The notes below the pieces were generated by a model that was not told the DNA's origin, ran no database searches, and saw nothing but the letters and a program-made list of their open reading frames with translations. The translations under genes and the position numbers were made by a program. A DNA stretch of 64,000 nucleotides from Wyeomyia smithii (lineage: Eukaryota; Arthropoda; Insecta; Diptera; Culicidae). Location of the stretch: contig NC_073696.1 of the NCBI RefSeq assembly GCF_029784165.1, forward strand, positions 267,250,760 to 267,314,759, in the 5' to 3' direction. Within the stretch, counting starts at the first letter, position 1. Every line of letters starts with the position of its first letter. Positions 45,230 through 55,374 of this stretch are shown piece after piece.

Positions 45230-45760
45230 CTTTTCAGTAAAGTAGCGTTTTAGAAATTGCCATACCAAAATAAATGGTTATAACGAAAGTTCCATCCAAA
45301 CCATTTTGAAGAAAATGAAGCGAACCCAAAGAAAGTTTTTCACAACACTCACCCCAATAACAGAAGATCTGAAAAGAGATCTGTTGAATATGACGCTGCC
45401 TTGACACGTCAACTTCGTTCAAAATTTAAAAAAAATGGAATGGATATTGTCTACAGTAGGAGTACCCAACTCAAAACAATATTGGAATCTACTAAGGACT
45501 CCATTGCTACCCTGAACAAAGCGGAAATTTATAAAATTGCATGCTGTCACTGCGATATGGTTTACATTGAAGATTGAACAAACTAAACTGGGACTAAACT
45601 TGACAAGTTTCAAAGAACATTTTGCAGAGGTTACAAAACCATGTAAAGTTAATAAAAAACGATTCACCAAACTTTTTCAAATCAAAAGTAGCTGAACATA
45701 TTTTCAACGTGCATTATCCGTTGACTTCGGTATTATCCACATGCTCCGCCCCGTTAATAA
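45230..45760 (+). mobile_element. Penelope-like element relic (GIY-YIG region)
   Basis: A plus-strand frame reads VYSRSTQLKTILESTKDSIA then LNKAEIYKIACCHCDMVYIE, then after a break TKLGLNLTSFKEHFAEVTKP. This matches the Penelope pattern: the KL..LL..TKD linker, a GIY-like IYKIxCxxCDxxYIG core, and the KRFKEHLAE segment. The frame is interrupted several times and no RT is detected upstream, so it is a fragment. Confidence 0.6.
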
Positions 45761-46476
45761 TCTATGGAAATAAGATGTAGCTGAGAATGTAGAAATTTAT
45801 AAACAACATTCATCCACGCTCCTTTACAAAGCCGTTGGTAATCATTCTTCATGGCTATTCAATCTCCTCCCCAAAAAATCCGAAACATGGTACAGTACAC
45901 AAACAACTGCATAATTTACTACTTAACCTCAATTAGAAAAACTTTTCAGAATTGCTCACTTAATGATAAGGATAATGGTATCCTATCAACTCAGCAAATA
46001 AAAGTAGGTTTCCCGCTATGATCTTTACCAGTCCACATATTATCCACTGACGAAGATTACTAGCCGTAATTCGAAATACGTATCTGCGGACGAGTAAATT
46101 TCATATTTTCTTCTAAAGTTGATAGTAGAACTTAATGGAAACTGTTGATTGTTACGATAATTGATATCACTTTACTAATACGCTCAAAACGACGTTTTCA
46201 AAATTTAAATAAATCTGTATGTGGCATTCCTGTCGGGTGTTCGTTTTCCTATTGGTTGGTTCAATTGTAAAAAAACATACACTGTAAAAAAAATGTTTTA
46301 CTACAAAAAAAAAATATCTAAATAAACACTTAATTTCAATTTTTTTCGCAAAGAAACATGAAATTATACCAAAACTTTTGGTAAATTGTCTAGGATGGAG
46401 AGATGAAAACTAAATTTAAGCAAATCTTTTCGAAAATTATTTCTTTCGAAAAAAAAAATTATCAAAAAAATGTAAA
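45761..46476. other. Spacer, possible continuation of Penelope-like relic
   Basis: Further short in-order fragments may continue the Penelope-like relic, but stops are too frequent to annotate. AT-rich. Confidence 0.3.
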
Positions 46477-46803
46477 TACACTGAAATCTCTTTTCATACG
46501 AATTTCGGAAATTACGCGGATTTCTCAAAGAAGTCCTTTCTTACGTGGTAAGTTTTTACTGGTTTATATTAGTTCGATTATTGAATATTCACTGATTTAG
46601 CCTAACCTTTTTATATTTTTTTCTTGATTTTCAGCTCGACTCGCAGGGTAAAATAACACTGCAATTGATTCTTTCTCGAAAGTATTTAACAGAAATGAAT
46701 TAAAACCTTTAGCAAATAAAGTTTTTTACGCAGATGATTTTGAAATTAACGCGTTTTTGTTTTACGCGCTGCGTATTCCCTGCGTCAAAAAGACTTTGGT
46801 GTA
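46477..46803. mobile_element. MITE of the TACACTGAA / TTACGCG family
   Basis: TACACTGAAATCTCTTTT at 46477 is imperfectly inverted at 46786-46803 (AAAAAGACTTTGGTGTA). The interior has ATTACGCGGATTT and TTTTACGCGCTGCG, words shared with the elements at 62407 and 63217. It lies about 0.5 kb upstream of the opsin 3 promoter. Confidence 0.5.
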
Positions 46804-47284
46804 CGTATCTCAAACAGCTTATTTTGATGAATGTTTGACCATGAAGAAATGGTCCTAAAAACATTTATAATCATCAATAACATATTTACATACTTTCTCA
46901 AAAATTAGTCGTGAATCAAAAAAAAAAATTTTTGGTAGCACATAATAACATTTTCAGCCTTTTTTTAATAAAATTGTACAACTTAGAAATTTTTTTCAAA
47001 ATAAACAAAAAAATGTTCCAAAAAAAACCTACCTTTATCTAGGACGACCAACTGGAACCGTAATCACGAAGTGACTGCCAAAAGATCCAGTCCTCTTCAC
47101 ACTGACCTACAGCCGTTGATTTAGAGCTAATTTACCGAACCCGTGTTCGTTCAGTTGATTGCGATTACCCTTCTTGTTAGACGATAGGATTTGTGACTAT
47201 ACAAACGGGTAAAACAAGCTGTTAATCCGAAAGCCTACCCCTTCTTACCACTCATGCTGAACCGCTAAGAAGCGCCAGAAGGTT

Positions 47285-47344
47285 TAATCTAATTTATGTC
47301 AAAACGGAAATATGATGGCGAATAAAGGAGTAGCAGTATAAATA
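47285..47344 (+). promoter_or_regulatory. Opsin 3 promoter: inverted RCSI-like site plus TATA
   Basis: TAATCTAATTT at 47285-47295 is, on the other strand, AAATTAGATTA, 10 of 11 positions of RCSI. TATAAATA is at 47337-47344, 41 bp downstream. The ATG is at 47503. Confidence 0.6.
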
Positions 47345-47502
47345 GACAACAGTTTCCAGTGTTTGGAAACGAGTCCCTATCTGACGACACCGCGGATAAG
47401 TAGTGGAAAGGATCCCGAAACAGCGTTCAACCGACTGCTCAGCTAAAACGACACCTAGAAAATTTTAAGTTTTTAGTAGTGAAGTGACCGAAAAGTGCCA
47501 AC

Positions 47503-48683
47503 ATGTTAAATGAACCGAGCATACCAATGGCCTGGGGCGCAGCGATGAGTAATATGACCGTTGTGGACAAAGTGCCTCCAGAGATGTTACATCTGGTAGA
47601 CGCACACTGGTATCAGTTTCCGCCACTGAACCCGCTGTGGCACTCGATATTGGGATTTACAATTTTTATCCTGGCATGCGTATCAGTGGCTGGCAATGGA
47701 TGCGTCATGTACATCTTCATGACTACCAAAGCGCTGCGCACGCCCTCAAACCTCTTCGTAGTGAATCTCGCCTTCTCCGACTTCTTCATGATGTTCTGTA
47801 TGGCACCTCCGCTGATAATCAACTGTTACAACGAAACCTGGGTTTTTGGACCGCTCGCGTGCCAAATTTACGGATTCCTTGGCTCACTGTTCGGTTGTGT
47901 TTCGATCTGGAGCATGACGATGATTGCCTTCGACCGGTATACCGTGATCGTAAAGGGACTCTCGGCGAAACCGATGACCTTCAATAGCTCCCTGCTGAAA
48001 ATCCTAATGGTGTGGCTTAATTCTGTTCTCTGGACTGTCGCTCCAGTGTTCGGTTGGAATAGATACGTACCGGAAGGAAACATGTCAGCCTGCGGAACAG
48101 ATTACCTATCCCTGGATCTTCTCAGCACTTCGTACATCGTGGCATACTCTGTCTTTGTCTACTGGTTGCCTCTATTCCTGATCATTTACTCTTACTATTA
48201 TATTCTTAAGGTAATTTCATGATTTTAAATTAGATGAAAGATGATCAAAATCTTATCTATTGGTAGGCCGTATCTGAGCATGAGAAAAACATGCGTGAAC
48301 AGGCGAAAAAGATGAATGTCGCCTCGCTGCGATCATCGGACGTCGCTAAGCAGAGCGCCGAGATCAAGCTGGCAAAGGTTGCTCTGGTCACCATCTCGCT
48401 GTGGTTCATGGCATGGACTCCATATCTGGTGATCAACTATGCTGGAATTTTCCAAACGGCACCCATCAGTCCACTGTCCACCATTTGGGGATCGCTGTTT
48501 GCCAAGGCCAACGCCGTCTACAACCCGATCGTGTACGGTATCAGCCATCCGAAGTACCGGGCGGCTCTGTACAAAACCTTCCCCTCGTTGGCGTGCACCA
48601 CGGACAATACCCCGGTTGCGGACGAGCAATCGGTGGCTTCAGGAACAACGATTTCTTCGGATAATAACAACTGCAATGCGTAA
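47503..48683 (+). CDS. Long-wavelength opsin 3, 2 exons
   Basis: Exon 1 is 47503-48210, a 56-bp intron (GTAATT...GGTAG) occupies 48211-48266, and exon 2 is 48267-48683; 374 aa. The opsin motifs are present: NMT glycosylation site, AFDRYTVIVKGLSAK (DRY), MSACGTDYL, MREQAKKMNVASLRSS, FAKANAVYNPIVY with the lysine at about K316, then HPKYRAALYKTFPSLAC and an Asn/Ser tail. The intron sits between ILK and AVS in the TM5/third-loop region. It is clearly a paralogue of opsins 1 and 2, with differences spread along the whole protein. Poly-A signal at 48802-48807. Confidence 0.95.
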
Positions 48684-50484
48684 AGGTGACTTCGACAAAC
48701 GGCAAATCAAAACAAAACAAATGACGAGAGACTTCGCTCTTCAGACCGGAATGGGATGTTAAAGTTAATGTGCACAGAGTTCGGATACTGCAAATGAGAA
48801 CAATAAACATAATTCAGCAAATTTAGCAAATCATGCAATACAGTTGTCTCATTATTTAGATAAGGTAAACTGGAAAAAATGAGGTAGAAAATTTCCAGCA
48901 GGAACTGCAAAAAACAACCGAGTACTCTTTCTTTTTTCTTTGATTTCCGATCAGCAAATTTCAGAGGAAACTTTTTTTTCAAGTATTTTCATTGAAACGC
49001 TCGGCAATAGATTAATTTGACAGTAAAACAATTGCTGAAGTTTGTCAGTTTTCATTGTAATCTATAATCCACTTTGAACTTTACTTTAATTCTAAGCTTA
49101 TATTGGAAGGACAGTTTACTGATACATTGGAAATAGTTTCTATGCCATTAAATGTTCAGGTAATAAGTCTTTTTTATTCCTTCACACTGGAAATTTTATT
49201 ACCAAACTGGATAAGTATAAATGTATTCTAGAAAACAGTAACTATATTCAACTATAAACTACCGAGTAATTGAACATCAAACGGGAACCGCATAGGCTAC
49301 AAAACAATGTTGCCGTAGATAAGTATGTAGATACAGGTTTTCTACTTCAACTCAATCCCATCTTTTGAACTGTTTGAACTTCAACATGCTGACCGTTCGC
49401 GTTCAATAAATTCCTGTTTATTGTCGTCATTAGTAGAGTGCTGTCGTCATTGCAAGCATCTTTTGAAAGTCAAAATAAATATTCGGTCTATTTGGTCGTT
49501 ATCTGCATAACCTAGAGCCTCATAATTTGAGTTGATTTCTAGCACAAAGTTGAATGTTAATTTCGAGCTACTCATACTTAATTCAAAAGATTATCTCAAA
49601 TGTAATTGAAATCAATCAACTCAAAATTCTGTGTATGATTGCTTTAACTAAATAAAAAAAACCAAACTTACACTGTAGCTGTGCGTGAATAAACATTCAC
49701 AGGTAAATATTAACACCTCTCGTTTTTTTGTCTATTTTGCGTCACATTATTCTCAGTCAAATACTGCTTGGAAGTGATAAAAAATACCCTGTCATAGTAA
49801 TGCTGCTTGGCTTTTTTTTCAAATATTTTTGACAATGACTAGTTGAGCTACTCCTTTTTATCTCTGATTCTCTCTACGACTACTCGTGGACAATTTCCAC
49901 TGAAAATTACATCATCTCTGGACAAGTTCAGGTTGCGTCGATGAGTTGCCCGCCCGAGGGCGTGCTGCCCATTAGGTACTATGGATGTTGATTAGGCAAG
50001 TCCCGTAAACGCGGCCATAAATTAAAACAATAGTTCGACGCGTGCCTGTGGGATTCACAGCGCACCTGACTGAGTTGACTGGCTGAATTACAGCGGGGAA
50101 TTTGCCTCCAGCGGTAACCGGTCACAGTGCGGGAAAGCCTCACACGCCCTCACTCTATACTGTCAACGCATAGGGAGGGAGGTAAAGTTTACTTCTAGCA
50201 CCAAAGCACGTGATTCGTGTGGTGGGGAACATACCTAAAGAGATATGTAAATAGTTGTTTTATACGCCGCCACTTTGGGTTGCTCGAGCATGCAATTGCT
50301 CTGATTTTTCCCCTATCAGAATGAGTGATTTAAGCGATAGTTTCAGTCAGGTGTCATTAGAAACGATAAACAATTACCATTAGCTTGCACATTCAGCATA
50401 TTTATTCATATTATTTTATTCTAAGTTCCAAAACCAATAGTCCTCGTAGCACTCCGTGTCAGTCTTAAAAGCAGAAGGGCCACA
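48684..50484. other. Opsin 3-opsin 4 intergenic (tail to tail); GC-richer island
   Basis: The two genes converge here. 49930-50220 is noticeably richer in G+C than its flanks (GCCCGCCCGAGGGCGTGC, GCGGTAACCGGTCACAGTGC) but has no clear gene or tRNA. It may be a conserved regulatory element or old insertion. The remainder is AT-rich. Confidence 0.45.
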
Positions 50485-51667
50485 TTATGCCGATGATTTT
50501 TCTTCAGTACAAACAGATGTAGCTCCAGTGCCTTTAGAAACGTCGTCGTCAACAGGATCGGTGCACGAAAGTGAGGGGAACTCTTGGAGCAGGGCAGCAC
50601 GATATTTAGGATGGCTGATACCGTACACGATTGGGTTGTAGACAGCGTTTGCCTTGGCAAAAAGCGAGCCCCAAACTGTAGCCAACGGACTGATTGGTGC
50701 GGCATCGAATATTCCGGTAAAATTGATCACCAAATACGGAGTCCATGCCATAAACCACAGCGAGATGGTAACCAAGGCAATCTTCGCCAGTTTTATTTCC
50801 GCGCTGGTGCTCTGAGCCTCCTGCGATCGAAGCGAGGCAACGTTCATTTTCTTTGCCTGTTCACGCATATTCTTCTCGTGAGCCGATACAGCCTAATCGA
50901 AGAGTTACGAATCAGTAAAAATACTCACTACAAAGATTATGACAAGCTCTCACCTTGATAATGAATATGTACGAATAAATGATAGAGAAAAGTGGTAAAA
51001 AGTACACCCAACCCGCGTACACTCCAATGTACGAGCGGCTCAAAAGGGTGTCGGTGAGGTAGTCAGTTCCGCAGACACTCATGTTTCCCTCCGGGACGTA
51101 ACGGTTCCATCCGAACAGTGGAGCTATCGTCCAAGCAAGGCTTGCAGCCCACACCGCAAGTATCTGTAGCGCAGCACCATTGCTGGTCAAAAGCTTAGCC
51201 GACAGGCCTTTAACGATGACTCTGTAGCGATCGAGTGCGATCAGTGTCATCGACCAGATGGAAACACAACCGAAAAGAGATCCTGCCATGCCGTATAACT
51301 CACAAGCAAGCGGTCCGAAGACCCATGTTTCATAGTAACAGTTGTACACCATCGGTGGTCCCATGGTGAAGATCATCAGGAAGTCCGAGAAAGCAAGATT
51401 CACTACGAACATATTGGACGGCGTGCGCAGAGTTTTAGTTTTCGTGAAGATATAAATTACACATCCGTTTCCAAGCAGTGCGATAGCACTAAGAATAGCG
51501 ATTGCAACTCCGAGCATAGAATGCCACAGTGGATTCATCGGTGGAAACTGATACCAGTACGCGTCAACCAGGTGCAACATTTCCGGGGGAACTCTATCCA
51601 CCACAGTCAGGTTACCCCTCGCCTCGTGGCTCCATGCCTGGTATTGTGGCTCGGTGAAGTAAACCAT
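50485..51667 (-). CDS. Long-wavelength opsin 4, 2 exons
   Basis: Exon 1 is 51667-50954, a 61-bp intron (GTGAGA...TTAG) occupies 50953-50893, and exon 2 is 50892-50485; 373 aa. Motifs: NLT glycosylation site, ALDRYRVIVKGLSAK (DRY), MSVCGTDYL, MREQAKKMNVASLRSQ, FAKANAVYNPIVY with the lysine at about K318. The intron is at the same place as in opsin 3 (IIK/AVS). The helix-8 segment reads ALLQEFPSLSC where the other three have ALYKTFPSL, and the tail differs. Intact. Confidence 0.95.
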
Positions 51668-51796
51668 TGTTCCGCCGTTTTTTATTTCAGAATCCTGCTG
51701 ACTAGTCGAAGAAAAACGCCTAACTGAGCGAACTACTTCGTGCTATTCATCACCGGAGATACAACAGAAACTAGCACCGATGAACGAAAATCGTTC

Positions 51797-51879
51797 ATAT
51801 TTATTAGTGCACTAATCCGATTTGAGCAATTTTTGGTACGCAAAAGCTAGGTACGGTTATTAGTTCACTAATTCGATTT
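51797..51879 (-). promoter_or_regulatory. Opsin 4 promoter: two RCSI-like sites plus A/T box
   Basis: TAATTCGATTT (51869-51879, 10 of 11 to RCSI) and TAATCCGATTT (51813-51823, 9 of 11) sit in a 56-bp tandem duplication that includes TTATTAGT and GCAAT words. The minus strand has ATAAATAT at 51804-51797, a possible TATA box about 130 bp before the ATG. Confidence 0.6.
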
Positions 51880-52796
51880 TAGCAATATTTGGTTAATCCT
51901 CTTTGGCATATGAGAGTGTCCGTTATGAATTATTATTTGCTCCTTTGAAGCCCTCCCGCGGCAAAAAGTTCGTTGTCTTCTTCAAGGTTATGTTTTTCCC
52001 ATTCTGGGCAAGGCCGTGAAATGTAGAATGAAAACAAAAGAAAAACGTTTTGCTAATTCGGATATTAATCAGGCATTGAATATGCAAGAATTGCAACTTT
52101 TATTTTGCAAATATCTAGGTAGTTTTTCGTATACCGTAAAATTAAATTGAAATCTAGTAAAAAATATAATAAAAAAATCTTTACTCTTATGCTCTCAGTC
52201 TGTAAATTTACATCTTAAAATAATTTCTTTGACCGTTTTTGAACGGACTTTTACCACGAAGTAAACATATATTCAAAACATCAAATAAAATTTATTAGAA
52301 CAGACAAAAATTTGTGCGCGTGTACTTGTCATTATTTAAAAAAAGTTGTCAAATTTTTTACCAAATAAATGAATTAATAAAATAATTGAAACTTGAAGCC
52401 CAGTATCTATCCTAATGACATTACTTCGTGACGATTGCATTTTTAAAAAATATTACGTTTTTTTTGTCTGTGAAATGATAAACAATAATGAAAGCTTCAG
52501 CTAAAAATTGAGCAGAGAATTTTTAACATTTCCTTCAATTGTTTGTAGAATGACTGTTTGGGATAAAATTTCAACCAAAATGCATGAAATATTTTCCTTC
52601 CGATTGAATTTTTTAGTAGTTGCCAAATATTGCGCTTAGTTATCAACTTTTTGCCATGATTACGGGAATCTTCCGTGAAAGATATCAACTTCCTAGTGAA
52701 TTTTACATAGTGTTGACTACTGTGGGTTGTAATTCCAAAAATAAGATATTTTTGAATTACCAGCTGCTGTTAATAATTATTTGAAAATTAATTTCC
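51880..52796. other. Intergenic, nothing recognised
   Basis: AT-rich spacer with A/T runs. No supported gene or repeat. Confidence 0.4.
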
Positions 52797-53110
52797 AGTC
52801 ACTGACGCCATCCATCCGATCATGCTGAGAGTGTGGACTGACGAAGAATTGCCCTCAGACTGGTTGGAAGGTCTCATATGCTCAATCTACAGAAAAGGTC
52901 ACCGCCTGGACTGTAGCAATTATCGTGGCACAACTCTTCTTAATACCGTTTTCTCCCTCGTTCTGTTGCATAGACTGAGGCCTTTGCAGTAAAACTTTGC
53001 TGGCGAATACCAATTTAGTTTTCGAAAAGGACGTTCCACTACGGACCAGATATCCCACTTGAAATCCTCTATAAATTTCGGGAATTCAACTCGTAGATTC
53101 ATCATCGTAG
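52797..53110 (+). mobile_element. Reverse transcriptase fragment
   Basis: A frame reads HPIMLRVWTDEELPSDWLEG, then LICSIYRKGHRLDCSNYRGT, LLNTVFSLVLLHRLRPLQ and, past a stop, EYQFSFRKGRSTTDQISHLK. These are the RT fingers/palm words also found in the element at 3388-6215. The catalytic aspartates are absent. Fragment only. Confidence 0.8.
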
Positions 53111-53164
53111 CCGTTCATAGACTTCAGGGCAGCGTAAGATTCAGTTAAAAGAATTAAGTTATGA

Positions 53165-53390
53165 CGAATTATGCTCAAACATGGAATTATACTACTTTGG
53201 GTACCAGGTCACTGCGGAATTGAAGGAAATGAACATGCCGTCAGCCTAGCTAGACAATCTGCTCAGCAATTCATTGAACCTGATCCGTTTCTAGGTGCCT
53301 TTAAAGCCATTAAAGGCGAACTAAGTACATCCATGGGAAAAGCTAGAAATAGCATCTCATTGGCAACATGACAAACAGTTTATCTATCCC
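53165..53390 (+). mobile_element. RNase H fragment of a non-LTR retrotransposon
   Basis: LLWVPGHCGIEGNEHAVSLA then RQSAQQFIEPDPFLGAFKAI matches the RNase H/C-terminal text of the relic at 192-886. It abuts the RT fragment of a different family, so two fragments have been brought together. Confidence 0.8.
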
Positions 53391-53416
53391 AACCTCGCGG
53401 TTAACAATAGCCTACT

Positions 53417-53548
53417 CGTGAGCTCTGATGCGTGAGCTCAATTTCGGATCATTTTCATTTTTGGCCTTTTCTGGCCTTTAGAAGGCGATTTCGGCCATTC
53501 TGAGCTCAATTTGGGATCATTTTCTTTTTTGGCCTTTTCTGGCCTTCA
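53417..53548 (+). repeat. 68-bp satellite, block 1 (about 2 units)
   Basis: Two diverged units containing GAGCTCAATTTGGGATC and GGCCTTTAGAAGGCGATTTC, ending at TCTGGCCTTCAG where a 1.1 kb insertion begins. Confidence 0.9.
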
Positions 53549-54686
53549 GACTTGGTTTTCTCCTCCGGGTGACCGAAGAGCAAGGTGTATTTTACATTTG
53601 CACTACGCGGGAATCAAAGGACTCCGCGCGCGCAATTAATTTACGCTACACCTGACAAGCAACTGCTCACTCCTACTCATTCTGCACGGGAAAAACGAAT
53701 CGGTTACACATCAGCAAAAGAGAAAACCGAAGTTTTACACCTGAAACCGATGTTTTGCTCCTCAAAGCCGAACGATGGCACGCGGCGTTCGTCATTTTAT
53801 TGCCATGGCTAGTGTGATTGATTTTCAAAGCCAAGGTAATTTTTCCCAGCATTCAAAGAGAAGAACAAATGAATATCTCAAGCATTTTTTCTGCCTGACG
53901 AGACGAGCCGACAGTAGCCGCGGTTCGACTTGTTGTTTGATGAGCACTCTGTTGCTTTTCAAGTACCGTCAGCCAGGATCTGATTGTGCTAGTGGGGGTG
54001 AGATTGTGTCATACAACCCGTGACTTGGCGGCCATCTCTTTCGGGTCAGAAGACTAGTCTTTCTTGTTTGAATATTAGAGAAAACTTATTCAAGAAGGTT
54101 GGGTCTTGTGATCGCCATGAGATGGCTGACAAACAATGGGTTTGTATGGCACAATCTCACCCCCCAGTGGCATAATCTTACCCCGGTGCTCATTGTCATG
54201 ATGGTTCAATCCACAAACGCAATGATTACTATCCGTGTGCCCAATTTGCAGTAGATGTCTAAACGTAGTGGAAGGGAGAGATCTACCAGTTTAAAGGCGT
54301 ACTCTGTCGAGAAAATTGTAAAATATCACTGTAGGCAATTAGTCTATCATAAATATCATTGTTTGTTGCGCCTACCAAAGCCAAATTGTCCACCTTCATA
54401 TTGCCTGTAATACTTTTGTTTCCTAGTCATTATCGCACAAAAATCAACTACTCGACATGTGTGACTGAACCATTTTTTACAATATAAAAGTAACATAGCG
54501 TAGGTTATTAGTTTTCCCGTTTGATTTCATTAACCTACACGGCGTGTACTCGAGAAATAATACACGTGCACCTGCGAACCAATGCGTGTTCAGGGCGTGC
54601 GAAGAAAATTCTCTTCGCACGAATCAAGTAGGCTGCTCCTCATGCGAGTCGACGAGTACACCTGGTGCAGAGAAATGCCAAGTCTG
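53549..54686. mobile_element. 1.1 kb insertion in the satellite, with inner inverted repeat
   Basis: CAGACTTGG at the left junction (about 53546) and its inverse CCAAGTCTG at the right (about 54679-54687) may be short TIRs. Inside, GGGGGTGAGATTGTGTCATA at about 53995 is inverted near 54165 (GGCACAATCTCACCCCCC), with further matching arms CGGCCATCTC / GAGATGGC, forming a foldback of about 190 bp. No convincing ORF. Confidence 0.55.
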
Positions 54687-55374
54687 CTGGCCTTTAGAAG
54701 GCGTTTTCGGCCATTCTGAGCTCAATTTGGGATCATTTTCTTTTTTGGCCTTTTCTGGCCTTTAGCAGGCAATTTCGGCCATTCTGAGCTCAATTTGGGA
54801 TCCATTTCTTTTTAGGCCTTCTCTGACCTTTAGAAGGCGATTTCGACCATTCTGAGCTCAATTTGGGATCATTTTCGTTTTTGGCCTTTAGAAGGCGATT
54901 TCGACCATTCTGAGCTCAATTTGGGATCATTTTCTTTTTTGGCCTTCTCTGGCCTTTAGAAGGCGATTTCGGCCATTCTGAGCTCAATTTGGGATCATTT
55001 TCTTATTTAGCCTTCTCTGGCCTTTAGAAGGCGATTTCGACCATTCTGAGCTCAATTTGGGATCATTTTCTTTTTTGGCCTTTTTTGGCCTTTAGAAGGC
55101 GATTTTGGCCATTCTGAGCTCAATTTGGGATCATTTTCTTTTTCGGCCTTTTCTGGCCTTTAGAAGGCGATTTCGGCCATTCTGAGCTCAATTTGGGATC
55201 ATTTTCTTTTTCGGTCTTTTCTGGCCTTTAGAAGGCAATTTTGGCCATTCTGAGCTCAATTTGGGATCATTTTCTTTTTCGGCCTTTTCTGGCCTTCAGA
55301 AGGCGATTTCGGCCATTCTGAGCTCAATTTGGGATCATTTTCTTTTTCGGTCTTTTCTGGCCTTTAGAAGGCGA
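54687..55374 (+). repeat. 68-bp satellite, block 2 (about 10 units)
   Basis: Ten head-to-tail units of a 68-bp sequence in the same orientation as block 1. Each has GGCCTTTAGAAGGCGATTTC, CATTCTGAGCTCAATTTGGG and a T-rich segment. Variants include GACC for GGCC and TATTTAGCC for TTTTTGGCC. It ends abruptly at AGAAGGCGAT. Confidence 0.95.
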
